DNA of 64,000 nt from Candidatus Saccharimonadota bacterium (GTDB taxonomy: Bacteria > Patescibacteriota > Saccharimonadia > Saccharimonadales > Saccharimonadaceae), in the NCBI GenBank assembly GCA_017514665.1, contig JAFWIX010000008.1:1-64000 (forward strand), read 5' to 3'. The translations under genes were made by a program, and so were the position numbers. The notes beneath the pieces were generated by a model. That model was given only the letters and a program-made list of their open reading frames with translations. It was not told the DNA's origin and searched no databases. This document shows, piece after piece, positions 31,326 through 39,690 of the stretch (position 1 is its first letter; every line of letters begins with the position of its first letter).

Positions 31326-31334
31326 TGGTATAAT
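31326..31334 (+). promoter_or_regulatory. parA extended -10, leaderless type
   Basis: TGGTATAAT (31326-31334) ends 6 nt before the parA ATG at 31341 and decides that start over the in-frame ATG at 31323. Confidence 0.75.
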
Positions 31335-31340
31335 GTGATT

Positions 31341-32108
31341 ATGGCTAATGTGATTTGTGTAACGAATCAAAAGGGAGGTGTCGGGAAGACTACTACGGCA
31401 ATTAATTTGGCGTATTATCTGGCAAAAGCAAAAAAACGAGTACTTTTGATAGATTTGGACCCTCAAGGCAATGCTACTAGTGGCCTAGGCCTTAATAAAA
31501 CCGATTTACAAGAGAGTATGACCGAAGTAATGTTAGGCGTAGTAAAATTAGCAAAAGTTATAACAAAGACTAATTTTAAAAATTTGGATTTGGCTCCGAC
31601 GACCCCACAACTGGCAAATGCCGAAGTTGAAATTGCTAAGATGGATAAAAAATTTACTTATCTCAGAGAAGGCATTAGAGTAGTAAGTAAAAATTATGAC
31701 TATATAATCATTGATTCACCGCCGAGTCTGTCGTTCTTGACAGTAAATGCAATGGTGTCGGCGAATTACTTGTTGTTACCGGTTCAAACGGAGTTTTATG
31801 CGCTAGAAGGGGTAGTACAACTGCTTGAGAGCATGAAATTAGTGAAAAAGGCTATGAATCCAAACTTGAAACTAGTTGGTGTGGTGGCGACGATGTACGA
31901 TAAGCGCACTTCGTTGTCAGCGCAAGTATTGGATGAAATTAAGAAATACTTTAAGGATGCGGTGTTTGAGACAAAGATTCCGCGTAATGTGCGCGTAGCA
32001 GAAGCGCCGAGTCATGGCGTACCAGTAGGGGCTTATGATAAGTTTAGTAGAGGCGCAAAGGCCTACAAAGATTTAGCAAAAGAATTGGAGGGCAGAATAA
32101 ATGGTTAA
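31341..32108 (+). CDS. parA: Chromosome partitioning ATPase ParA (Soj)
   Basis: A 255-residue deviant Walker ATPase that positions the origin region with ParB. The deviant Walker A QKGGVGKTTTAINL (about 9-22) has both Lys. Walker A' LLIDLDPQGNATSG (about 35-48) and Walker B DYIIIDSPPSL (about 116-126) are intact. It lacks the N-terminal HTH of plasmid type Ia ParA, so it is the chromosomal Soj type. It overlaps parB by 8 bp. Confidence 0.95.
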   Translation: MANVICVTNQKGGVGKTTTAINLAYYLAKAKKRVLLIDLDPQGNATSGLGLNKTDLQESMTEVMLGVVKLAKVITKTNFKNLDLAPTTPQLANAEVEIAKMDKKFTYLREGIRVVSKNYDYIIIDSPPSLSFLTVNAMVSANYLLLPVQTEFYALEGVVQLLESMKLVKKAMNPNLKLVGVVATMYDKRTSLSAQVLDEIKKYFKDAVFETKIPRNVRVAEAPSHGVPVGAYDKFSRGAKAYKDLAKELEGRING

Positions 32109-32949
32109 AGCAAGAGGCTTGGGGCGCGGATTCGAAGATTTGATTCCGACGGACTTAACGGATGAAGAATTCGATCCAACCGCTGCAGAAGACGAAAAGA
32201 TTAGCAGCCTAAAAGAATTATCGCTTGATGAAATAGTACCAGATAAAGAGCAGCCAAGAAAAGATTTTGATACTGGGAGCCTAGAGGCTTTGGCGGATTC
32301 GATTAAGGAAAACGGTGTATTGCAACCAATCGTGGTAACACGTGAAGAAGATAAATACAAGATTGTAGCCGGCGAGAGGCGTTATCGAGCGTCTAAATTG
32401 GCAGGATTAAAAACAATCCCAGCCATTATCCGTACAATTGATGCTCAGAATCGCTTGGAGCTTTCAATTATCGAGAATGCACAGCGTGAAGATTTGAACG
32501 CAATTGAACTAGCGACGGCTTATGCTAAACTAAAGGCGCAATTTAATTTGACGACGGCAGAAATTGCCAAGCGAGTAGGGAAGAAAGAAAATAGCATCGT
32601 AAACACGTTGAGGCTGCTAAATTTGTCCGATAAGGCAAAAAAGGCGGCAGTAGAGCATAAATTGTCGGAAGGTGTACTAAGACCGCTGATAAACGCTGAT
32701 ACGGAGCTCGTAGAGAGAGTTTTACCAAAGATTGTGGATGAAGGTTGGTCGACACGCAAAGTCGAGCGTTACATGGCCGAAAACAAGGCCAAAAGCTCGA
32801 CTAAGGCAGTAAAAGTACACGAATATTTGAAAGACGAAAATAAATTAAGTGAAAAATATGGAGCGACCGTGAGGGTAAAGGGAAGAAGCTTAAACTTTGC
32901 CTGTAAGGACGAAAAAGAATTAAGAGCCTTGATTCGTAAGCTTGTTTAG
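32101..32949 (+). CDS. parB: Chromosome partitioning protein ParB
   Basis: A 282-residue CTP-dependent parS-binding protein. The N-terminal ParB/Srx domain has LDEIVPDKEQPRKDFD and the nucleotide-binding motifs GVLQPIVV and AGERRYRASKLAGL (about 86-99); ENAQREDLNAIE follows and the HTH lies at about 152-185. The C-terminal part is a short dimerisation region. No parS-like TGTTTCACGTGAAACA site is seen in the window. The last 30 bp overlap the end of relA on the other strand. Confidence 0.94.
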   Translation: MVKARGLGRGFEDLIPTDLTDEEFDPTAAEDEKISSLKELSLDEIVPDKEQPRKDFDTGSLEALADSIKENGVLQPIVVTREEDKYKIVAGERRYRASKLAGLKTIPAIIRTIDAQNRLELSIIENAQREDLNAIELATAYAKLKAQFNLTTAEIAKRVGKKENSIVNTLRLLNLSDKAKKAAVEHKLSEGVLRPLINADTELVERVLPKIVDEGWSTRKVERYMAENKAKSSTKAVKVHEYLKDENKLSEKYGATVRVKGRSLNFACKDEKELRALIRKLV

Positions 32950-34419
32950 TTGTTGACGGAGTTTTTGGCGGGCGTGGCGAGTGAATAGCTTGTCAAACCA
33001 GGAATCTTTGGGGGTTTGGTTCTTGTTGGTGATGATTTCGACGACGTCACCTTGTTTTAATTTGGTTTTGAGGTTGCTCATTTTGCCATTGATTTTAGCG
33101 CCAACGACGTGTCCGCCGATTTCGGAATGGAGTTGATAGGCAAAATCTAGGGGCATGGAGCCTTTGGGGAGTGCGATGATGTCACCTTTGGGGGTATAAA
33201 CGAAGATTTGGTCAGAAAAGAGATCGAGCTTGAGTTTGCCGAGATCAACTTTCTGGCCACTGCGGAGTTTGGCGGCAGCAGTTTGAAGTTCGTTAATCCA
33301 GAGAAGATTAGTGGGGAGATGTTGGATTTTGCCGGAACGATAATTTTCGGTGAGCTTTTGTTCATTGTAATAAAAGCTAGCGGCGAGACCGCGTTCGGCG
33401 TATTCATGCATTTCGTGAGTGCGAATTTGAAATTCAATAATGTTTTTCTCTGGGGTAATGACAGTAGTATGAATAGACTGATAGCCATTTTGTTTAGGCA
33501 TGGCGATGTAGTCTTTAATACGGCCGTCAAGTGGCGTGTAAAGGGAATGAATGAGACCAAGCGTAAGATAGCAGGTAGTGATGTCGTCAACAATAAAGCG
33601 GAGAGCAAGAAGATCGTAGATAGCGTCAATATTTTGGTCGTATTTGGCGAGTTTTTTATGAAGAGAATAGATAGATTTGGCGCGGCCAGAAATCTCAAAA
33701 TCGATTTTTTCTTTTTTAAGCAGGGCGCTGATTTCTTCCTCGATTTTTTTGATAGTTTTGGCAGCGGATTTATTGCGGGTTTCAATGAGGGTTTTGAGTT
33801 CTTGATAACGTTTGGGGTTGGCATATTGAAAGGCGCGGTCGGCAAGCTCAACGCGAAGTTGACCCATATTGAGGCGGTCGGCGAGAGGGGCAAAAACCTC
33901 CAAAGTTTCGGTGGCAATTTTCTTTTGTTTGTCGGGAGGGAGGGCAGAAATGGTGCGAATATTGTGCAAACGGTCGGCGAGTTTAATAATAAGAACGCGA
34001 ATATCGGAGCCGAGGGCGATGAGGAGACGCAGGAAGTTGTCGCGAGTTTCAGGGAGATAAGTGTTGAGATCACGCATGCCGGAACGGGCTTGGCTGACTT
34101 TAGTAACGCCATCGACGAGAAAGGCGACAGATTCGCCGAATTCTTTTTTGATGTCGTCTAGAGTAAGATCAGTGTCTTCGATGGTATCATGCAAAATGCC
34201 AGCAATGATGGTGTCTTCGTCCATGCCCCATTCGGTGAGGATTTTTTGTACGGCGAGGGGATGAGAAATATAGGGTTCGCCGTTGCGACGCATTTGTCCG
34301 GCATGGGCTTTGGTAGCAACATCGATGGCTTTTTGGATTTTAGGGGATGCAGTAGCTGGTTTAGCTTTTGTCTTAGTTTTTGGTTTAACCTTAGCTGGTG
34401 ATTTTTTCTCCGTAGTCAT
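32920..34419 (-). CDS. relA: Bifunctional (p)ppGpp synthetase/hydrolase RelA/SpoT
   Basis: A 499-residue alarmone enzyme. The HD hydrolase part has ISHPLAVQKIL, GILHDTIEDTD (about 76-86) and LADRLHNIRTI. The synthetase part has SGRAKSIYSLHKKL and YDLLALRFIV (about 265-285) and the nucleotide-contacting MPKQNGYQSIHT. A TGS domain follows (about 405-465; IFVYTPKGDIIALPKGS). The ACT and zinc-finger domains of full-length Rel (about 730 residues) are missing, so it is a truncated but family-consistent form, with both catalytic domains apparently complete. A Lys/Pro/Ala-rich tail of 30 residues starts it. The ATG is 6 nt after a GATAAT element. Confidence 0.93.
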   Translation of the reverse strand: MTTEKKSPAKVKPKTKTKAKPATASPKIQKAIDVATKAHAGQMRRNGEPYISHPLAVQKILTEWGMDEDTIIAGILHDTIEDTDLTLDDIKKEFGESVAFLVDGVTKVSQARSGMRDLNTYLPETRDNFLRLLIALGSDIRVLIIKLADRLHNIRTISALPPDKQKKIATETLEVFAPLADRLNMGQLRVELADRAFQYANPKRYQELKTLIETRNKSAAKTIKKIEEEISALLKKEKIDFEISGRAKSIYSLHKKLAKYDQNIDAIYDLLALRFIVDDITTCYLTLGLIHSLYTPLDGRIKDYIAMPKQNGYQSIHTTVITPEKNIIEFQIRTHEMHEYAERGLAASFYYNEQKLTENYRSGKIQHLPTNLLWINELQTAAAKLRSGQKVDLGKLKLDLFSDQIFVYTPKGDIIALPKGSMPLDFAYQLHSEIGGHVVGAKINGKMSNLKTKLKQGDVVEIITNKNQTPKDSWFDKLFTRHARQKLRQQLNKLTNQGS

Positions 34420-34425
34420 AAGTTT

Positions 34426-34434
34426 ATTATCTCA
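34426..34434 (-). promoter_or_regulatory. relA extended -10, leaderless type
   Basis: On the minus strand TGAGATAAT (34426-34434), -10 GATAAT with TG extension, 6 nt before the ATG at 34419. Confidence 0.6.
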
Positions 34435-34502
34435 TATTTTTTGCAGTTATGAAATGAAATGTTGCATAAGCTGAAGCAGGAAATTTTTGGACGAAAAAAT
34501 GA

Positions 34503-34511
34503 TGCTAGAAT
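34503..34511 (+). promoter_or_regulatory. Extended -10 for the MurI-like gene
   Basis: TGCTAGAAT (34503-34511). A GAGGA site at 34521-34525 precedes the ATG at 34532, which is preferred over the in-frame ATG at 34487. Confidence 0.55.
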
Positions 34512-34531
34512 GGCGAAAAACGAGGATTATT

Positions 34532-35176
34532 ATGGCAAAAATAGTAGTATTTGATAGCGGGCGAGGCGGGGAAGAAGTAGTGAAGTATCTCGAAGACGAG
34601 TTGCCAATATTAGAGGTGAAACGAGTGGCTGGAAGTGAAGAGATTGAAGCAAAACACACTAAATACGGGATGTGTGTAGCAATAGAACACGAATTACTGC
34701 CTTATATTTTTAAAGTAGATTTGATAGTATTGGGTGGATTTCTGGTATCACAAGTAGTTGAATGGCTGCAGAGTAAATATCCTGGACAAAAGTTTGTGGC
34801 GGTAAAATGTGATCTGGAAGAATTGTCGCCAACTATGATGAATAACGTAATGATATTAGCTGATGATAAACTGAAAAAGACTTGGCAATACCGACGTTTA
34901 AAGATGAATTTTAAAGATTATAACGTGATGGAACCGCAGTGCGCGCATTGGCGCGAGTTGGTATGTGACAAAACAATTTTGGGGATGAATTTGCGATTAA
35001 AAAACGAACTGGCAAAATACAAAAGTGACAAAATAGATACCATAGTGATAATGAATACTTATTTTACAAAGCTTGAAGAAAATTTGTTTGAAGTTTTTGG
35101 GCGACAAATATGGATAATAGATTTCAAGAAGAAATTAAGGAAAGATATCAATGAAGCGCTGGGCTTGAAGGAATAA
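34532..35176 (+). CDS. MurI-like Asp/Glu racemase homologue lacking both catalytic Cys
   Basis: A 214-residue protein with the glutamate racemase fold signature at the N terminus (IVVFDSGRGGEEVVKYL, compare GVFDSGVGG). The two catalytic cysteines of MurI are not there: the first site, normally VIACNTA, reads VLGGFLVS (about 68-75), and the second, normally LGCTHYP, reads IMNTYFT (about 174-180). The length is also shorter than MurI (about 265). It is therefore probably a non-catalytic relative, perhaps a binding or regulatory protein, or it uses other chemistry. If this is the only homologue, D-Glu must come from elsewhere. Confidence 0.75.
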   Translation: MAKIVVFDSGRGGEEVVKYLEDELPILEVKRVAGSEEIEAKHTKYGMCVAIEHELLPYIFKVDLIVLGGFLVSQVVEWLQSKYPGQKFVAVKCDLEELSPTMMNNVMILADDKLKKTWQYRRLKMNFKDYNVMEPQCAHWRELVCDKTILGMNLRLKNELAKYKSDKIDTIVIMNTYFTKLEENLFEVFGRQIWIIDFKKKLRKDINEALGLKE

Positions 35177-35183
35177 AAATAAA

Positions 35184-35498
35184 TTATTTCAATTTTACGG
35201 CTGTACCAAAAGCTAACATTTCGCTAGCTCCACCCATTATGGTTGAAGAAACATAACGCATTCCTACTATTGCATCAGCCCCTTTCTTTTCGGCATCGAC
35301 TACCATTCGTTCAAATGCTTGTCTGCGAGCTTTTTCCATCATATCGGTGTAACCTTTGACTTCACCACCCACGATATTTCGTAATCCAGCGGCGAAATCA
35401 CTGCCTAAATGTTTTGCCATTACTACTGAGCCTTGAGCAATACCGAGAGATTCCTTAATGGTTTTGCCGCTAATTGTTTCTATTGTTACAACTTTCAT
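35184..35498 (-). CDS. YbjQ-family protein
   Basis: A 104-residue protein of the YbjQ (DUF74) family, recognised from VTIETISGKTIKESLGIAQG at the start, the central RNIVGGEVKGYTDMMEKAR, and GADAIVGMRYVSSTI near the end. The family forms a pentameric fold of unknown function, sometimes called heavy-metal-binding without strong proof. GGAGG lies 8 nt upstream of the ATG on the minus strand. It converges on the MurI-like gene with a 7-nt gap. Confidence 0.9.
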   Translation of the reverse strand: MKVVTIETISGKTIKESLGIAQGSVVMAKHLGSDFAAGLRNIVGGEVKGYTDMMEKARRQAFERMVVDAEKKGADAIVGMRYVSSTIMGGASEMLAFGTAVKLK

Positions 35499-35589
35499 AA
35501 AATCCTCCGATTATTTATTTCTATTATACTACAAAAAATGGCTCCCAGAATTGATCATGGAATCCATGCTCCGGGTCGCAAAATCAAAA

Positions 35590-35612
35590 ATAGAAGCGCA
35601 AGCGCTTCATTT
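35590..35612. terminator. Terminator downstream of tRNA-Asn
   Basis: GAAGCGC-AA-GCGCTTC (35593-35608) with A-rich and T-rich flanks works on the minus strand after tRNA-Asn. Confidence 0.75.
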
Positions 35613-35619
35613 TTAATTT

Positions 35620-35694
35620 TGGCTCCCCGGATTGGACTCGAACCAACAACCTCGAAGTTAACAGCTTCTTGCTCCACCATTGAGCTACCGGGGA
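35620..35694 (-). tRNA. tRNA-Asn (GTT)
   Basis: Minus-strand cloverleaf with acceptor TCCCCGG/CCGGGGA, anticodon GTT within CTGTTAACT, T-arm GGTTCGAGTCC and encoded CCA at 35620-35622. It is solitary. Confidence 0.96.
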
Positions 35695-35720
35695 ATCTGT
35701 AGGTATTATAGCACAAGTGA

Positions 35721-35749
35721 TTGAAAAAAAGAAGGGGATTTAGTATAAT
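35721..35749 (+). promoter_or_regulatory. Promoter for the TspO-family gene
   Basis: TTGAAA (35721-35726), 17-nt spacer, TATAAT (35744-35749). AAGGAG at 35762-35767 precedes the ATG at 35775. Confidence 0.75.
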
Positions 35750-35774
35750 CAAAATAAGCATAAGGAGAATTTAT

Positions 35775-36464
35775 ATGGCCGCCAAAAGTACGAAATCTAA
35801 GAAAAAACCAGTAGCGAAGTCGACAAAAAAGACCACGACTAAACCGAGAAAAATTGAAATAAATAAGATTGAAACAAAAGAAACAACAGAAACAAAAGAA
35901 ACAAAGAAGCCTACCGCAAAAGTGTCGACGAAAACCGTAAACAATACCGTAAAAATGCAAAAGTCATCGTCAAATACCACCGTGGGCAAAAAAATCGTTA
36001 AACTAGTAATTTGTGTGATTTTGCCGTTAATAGTTGGTGGTATATCGGCAATGATTACTGGTGATATGGTGGCGAAATTTGGCGAATTAGAACAGCCAAT
36101 TTTATCGCCTCCTGAATGGCTATTCCCGATAGCCTGGACGATTTTGTATATCTTAATGGGTCTAGCTTCATTCTTTATTTTGCAACAAAAACCGGCAAAC
36201 AAACTAGAAAAGGGAGGCAAGATTGCTTGGTTATCATTATATGGAGTGCAACTCGCATTTAATTTTATGTGGCCAATTTTCTTCTTTATAATGGCTGACT
36301 TTAACTTCGCTTTGTTCTGGTTGTTGGCTCTATGGATAATGGTTTTGGTACTAGTATTTATGGCAAATCGTCACTCGCAAGCAGCGATGTGGTGCATGTT
36401 GCCATATGCACTGTGGGTGACTTTTGCAGCCTATCTTAATCTGATGATAATGGTGTTAAACTAA
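35775..36464 (+). CDS. TspO/MBR family membrane protein with Lys/Thr-rich extension
   Basis: A 229-residue protein. The start at 35775 follows AAGGAG. Residues 1-75 form a hydrophilic tail rich in Lys, Thr and Ser. The TspO domain then has five membrane segments, with the family motifs PPEWLFPIAWTILYILMG (about 112-129), LAFNFMWPIFFF (about 165-176) and LPYALWVTFAAYLN (about 209-222). TspO proteins bind porphyrins or sterol-like ligands and are stress-linked. The basic tail is not part of the family and may bind nucleic acid or partners in the cytoplasm. It has its own promoter. Confidence 0.88.
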   Translation: MAAKSTKSKKKPVAKSTKKTTTKPRKIEINKIETKETTETKETKKPTAKVSTKTVNNTVKMQKSSSNTTVGKKIVKLVICVILPLIVGGISAMITGDMVAKFGELEQPILSPPEWLFPIAWTILYILMGLASFFILQQKPANKLEKGGKIAWLSLYGVQLAFNFMWPIFFFIMADFNFALFWLLALWIMVLVLVFMANRHSQAAMWCMLPYALWVTFAAYLNLMIMVLN

Positions 36465-36472
36465 GCGGATAA

Positions 36473-36501
36473 GAGACAAAATTAAAAAACTGTGATATAA
36501 T
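36473..36501 (+). promoter_or_regulatory. infB promoter
   Basis: GAGACA (36473-36478), 17-nt spacer, TATAAT (36496-36501) with TG extension; the leader is about 60 nt and carries AAAGGAG before the ATG at 36566. Confidence 0.65.
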
Positions 36502-36565
36502 GAAAAGAGGTATAATTTTGTTGCTGTTTGAATGAATAAAAATATAGAACAGAGAAAGGAGTAGC

Positions 36566-38341
36566 ATGGCTGAAGCACAGGAAAAAGTGATTCAAATCGC
36601 CGGGTCAATTACCGTAGACGAATTGGCCGGGGCTTTGGGTTTGAGTGTTACTTCTTTGATTGGCGAATTATTCAAAAACGGCATTGTGGCAACTATCAAT
36701 CAGAGGTTAGATTTTGAGACAGCTTCGATTATTGTTGATGAGTTAGGTATGAAGAATGTGCGATTGGAGCGTAAGAATACTTCGACACAAACTTCAAGTG
36801 AACACCGGGAACTATCTGAAAAAGCGGTACCGAGACCTCCAGTGGTAGCAGTGATGGGTCACGTAGATCATGGTAAGACCACTTTACTTGATACATTGCT
36901 AGGCAAGAAGACAGTAGAATCAGAAGCGGGGGGAATTACACAACATATTTCGGCTTATCAGTTGAAGCACAATAATAAATTGATTACTTTCCTTGATACG
37001 CCTGGGCACGAGGCTTTTGCGGCGATTCGTCAACACGGAGCTTTGTTGACTGATATTGTGGTGATTGTGGTAGCGGCGGATGATGGCGTAAAACCACAGA
37101 CAATTGAAGCAATTAAGTTTGCGCAGAGTGCCAATGCCAAGATTATTGTAGCAATTAACAAGATTGACCGCGAAGGTGCCGATATTCCACGTACGATGGC
37201 GGATTTGGCGCAAAATGGCTTGCAGCCTGAAGAATGGGGCGGTGACGTGGTGATGGTACCAGTGTCGGCAAAAAATAATGAGAATTTGGATAAATTGTTA
37301 GACATGATTTTATTGACGGCTGATTTAGAAGAGTTGAAAGCTGATGAAGATATCCCAGCCGAAGGTTTGGTAATTGAATCGCATATGGAAGTAGGGAAGG
37401 GTTCAGTAGTAAATCTATTGGTGACTGGTGGTGAATTGAAAGTCGGTGAATATGTAGTGGCTGGTTCGACTTATGGTAAAGTGCGCACAATGCTAGATTT
37501 TAATGGAAAACCAAAGGGCAAGGCGACACCTTCAACTCCGGTAGTAGTAACTGGTTTCAAAGATTTGCCGAATTTTGGCGATCGATTTAATGAAGTAACC
37601 GATGAAAAAACTGCACGCAAAATGGCGCTTTTGAATGAACAATCAGAGGCGGATGCAAGTGCTTCGGCCAATGTGACCTCGTCAGATTTGCTCAGAATGA
37701 TGAATGTAGCTGATAATTCGAAGATGTTTAATGTGATTATTAAAGGCGATGTGCTAGGTTCGGTGACGAGTGTAGTGGATTCGCTGAAATTAATTGATAC
37801 CAATGGTGAAATTACTTTGAATATTGTGGCTACTGGAGTGGGTGATATCACCGAAAATGATGTTTATATGGCAGCTGGTGATAACACAGTGATTTATGGT
37901 TTTAATGTGACAGTGCCGGTAAATATTGCCAAGATGGCAGCGCGTGATGGCGTAGCAATCCGTACTTTTAAGGTGATTTATGAATTACTAGATGACGCTA
38001 AAGCCTCGATGTCTGAGCTTCTGGATGCCGAGATAGTAGAAGAAGATACTGGCGAAATGAAAGTGATGGGAGTATTTAGGGTAGAAAAGACTGCCTTGAT
38101 TGCTGGGGGCGAAATGCTAAAAGGTAAGGTAAGTGCAGGCATGCGTGGACGAGTGATTCGCGATAAGAAATATCTAGGCGAAGTGGAAGTAGAGAGCGTA
38201 CAAAAAGAAAAGATTGACGTGAAAGAGTTGATAGAAAAAGAAGTAGGGGGGTTGTCAATGAAGACAGAGAAGAAGATACAGCTTGAAGTGGGCGATAGAA
38301 TTAAATTCTTTACTAGAGAAGTTAAGAAGAGGACGCTTTAA
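36566..38341 (+). CDS. infB: Translation initiation factor IF-2
   Basis: A 591-residue GTPase that brings formyl-Met-tRNA to the 30S subunit. A short IF2-N region (about 10-60) is followed by the G domain: AVMGHVDHGKTTLLD (G1, about 95-109), GGITQHISAY (G2), DTPGHEAF (G3) and INKIDRE (G4). Domains II, III and the C-terminal fMet-tRNA-binding barrel follow to the end. It is short compared with E. coli (890), having lost the long N-terminal part, as usual in small genomes. The stop codon region overlaps the end of fmt on the other strand by 20 bp. Confidence 0.96.
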   Translation: MAEAQEKVIQIAGSITVDELAGALGLSVTSLIGELFKNGIVATINQRLDFETASIIVDELGMKNVRLERKNTSTQTSSEHRELSEKAVPRPPVVAVMGHVDHGKTTLLDTLLGKKTVESEAGGITQHISAYQLKHNNKLITFLDTPGHEAFAAIRQHGALLTDIVVIVVAADDGVKPQTIEAIKFAQSANAKIIVAINKIDREGADIPRTMADLAQNGLQPEEWGGDVVMVPVSAKNNENLDKLLDMILLTADLEELKADEDIPAEGLVIESHMEVGKGSVVNLLVTGGELKVGEYVVAGSTYGKVRTMLDFNGKPKGKATPSTPVVVTGFKDLPNFGDRFNEVTDEKTARKMALLNEQSEADASASANVTSSDLLRMMNVADNSKMFNVIIKGDVLGSVTSVVDSLKLIDTNGEITLNIVATGVGDITENDVYMAAGDNTVIYGFNVTVPVNIAKMAARDGVAIRTFKVIYELLDDAKASMSELLDAEIVEEDTGEMKVMGVFRVEKTALIAGGEMLKGKVSAGMRGRVIRDKKYLGEVEVESVQKEKIDVKELIEKEVGGLSMKTEKKIQLEVGDRIKFFTREVKKRTL

Positions 38342-39125
38342 GGCCATTAAGGAATGATTTAGCGTCCATAGGGTTGCGGCTTTCGGGTTGCAAGAGGTCG
38401 ACGGCGATTTTGGCGCCGTCTGCGCATGTGAAAGAAAGAAGTGGGGTCTCAGCTGGGTCGACTAGATGAGCTTCTAAAATAGTGCAATTTACGCCTTCTA
38501 GAGGGTATTTGGGTTTAGGAAAGCCTTGATAGGCTAAAATCTGTTGGAAAATAACAGAGGCGGGGTATTTATCGGGTTTAAGGGCGCCATCTTCTTTGGT
38601 GAGTTTTTTAGTAAAAGTAGCCTTTATATGGTCTTGCTCGGTAGGGGTAGGGAGCTGAGCAAAATTTTTATTCAACCACTGAGCACCCAGAGTCGCAAGA
38701 GTGTGATAGAGGTGGAATTTGAGGTCGGGACGACGAGGATTATCTGGGGTATATTTGGTTTGATAGTAAATTGGGCCGGCGTCCATTTTGGCGACTAACT
38801 TCATAACAGAGATACCAAAGACGGTATCACCGGCCAAAATGGCACTTTCGATAGGAGAAGCACCGCGATAAAGGGGCAACAAGGAAGGATGAATATTAAT
38901 AATACCTTCGGGCTCAAAAGCCTTGAGAACTTCAGTGGGGATAATGACACCAAAAGAGGCTAGGACGGCGTGAGCGTGGGGGTGTTTTTGCTTCAAATTA
39001 ACTACTTCAGCGAGATCTTCTTTGGTATGTGCGTGAAAGATGATTTCGCAACGTTTTCGGAGTTCATTCAGGGCGGCATCAGCGAGCGGGCCATTGCCAA
39101 GGAAGATGATTTGTGGTTTAGTCAT
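38322..39125 (-). CDS. fmt: Methionyl-tRNA formyltransferase
   Basis: A 267-residue enzyme transferring a formyl group from 10-formyl-THF to Met-tRNA. The catalytic formyltransferase signature is visible in GIINIHPSLLPLYRGASPIE (Asn, His) with Asp in MDAGPIYYQ. The C-terminal OB-like tRNA-binding domain is shortened, and the protein is smaller than E. coli Fmt (315). It overlaps def by 8 bp, so the two are translationally coupled in a glyA-def-fmt minus-strand group. Confidence 0.93.
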   Translation of the reverse strand: MTKPQIIFLGNGPLADAALNELRKRCEIIFHAHTKEDLAEVVNLKQKHPHAHAVLASFGVIIPTEVLKAFEPEGIINIHPSLLPLYRGASPIESAILAGDTVFGISVMKLVAKMDAGPIYYQTKYTPDNPRRPDLKFHLYHTLATLGAQWLNKNFAQLPTPTEQDHIKATFTKKLTKEDGALKPDKYPASVIFQQILAYQGFPKPKYPLEGVNCTILEAHLVDPAETPLLSFTCADGAKIAVDLLQPESRNPMDAKSFLNGLKASSS

Positions 39126-39690
39126 CAGGGAAGAGCTCCTTGTTGTCTTTGATCTCAGTATTGTAATCTATGGGTTCGATTTTGCCGTCATCGAGCATGC
39201 GAAAGAAGGCTTTTTTGTCGTTTTTGATGTGATCGATAAAGAGAATGCCATTAAGATGATCAATTTCGTGGAGTAGAGTGCGGGCGAGATAACCAGAGGC
39301 GCGGAGACGGACTTCGTGACCGTCTTCGAGCAAGGCTTTGACTTTGACTTTACTGGGGCGAGAAACTAAGCCATAGATAAAGGGAACGGAAAGACAACCT
39401 TCGTAATCTTTGACAGTTTTGCCTTCGGTATTGGTGACCTCGGGATTAATAAAAGCAGTGAAAGATTGATTGTCTTTATTCTCAAGGTCGTCGCGAACAA
39501 GGATGATTCGCTGATTGATACCGAGCTGAGGGGCGGCGATGGCAGCGGAAAGTTCGTGGGGGTGTTTGGCTTCCCAATCTAGAGAAGCTTTGAGCATCTT
39601 GGCGATAATATCACGAGTTTCGTCGGTGATTTTCTTGACCTTTTTGGAAGGGGTGCGCAAGCGTGGGTCGGGAGTGGTAATTACTTTCAT
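39118..39690 (-). CDS. def: Peptide deformylase
   Basis: A 190-residue metalloprotease that removes the formyl group from nascent proteins. The three motifs are AAPQLGINQRI (about 50-60), YEGCLSVPF (Cys ligand, about 96-104) and LLHEIDHLNGILF (HEXDH, about 139-151), all intact. The ATG lies 6 nt after a TATAAT within the 3' end of glyA, so def-fmt can be expressed separately from glyA. Confidence 0.95.
   Translation of the reverse strand: MKVITTPDPRLRTPSKKVKKITDETRDIIAKMLKASLDWEAKHPHELSAAIAAPQLGINQRIILVRDDLENKDNQSFTAFINPEVTNTEGKTVKDYEGCLSVPFIYGLVSRPSKVKVKALLEDGHEVRLRASGYLARTLLHEIDHLNGILFIDHIKNDKKAFFRMLDDGKIEPIDYNTEIKDNKELFPDD

Noticed and set aside
33147-34161. Long open frames overlapping relA (plus strand 33208-34161 and minus strand 33147-34112 in another frame)
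   Set aside because: They are shadows of relA; the RelA/SpoT frame carries all domain motifs and the shadows have no start signals or family features.
31341-34419. parS or origin of replication near parAB
   Set aside because: No TGTTTCACGTGAAACA-like site, DnaA-box cluster or dnaA gene was seen, so only parAB is reported.
35538-35575. Second tRNA or tRNA remnant beside tRNA-Asn
   Set aside because: On the minus strand a GGGAGCCA end resembles a tRNA 3' terminus, but no cloverleaf or anticodon arm can be formed.
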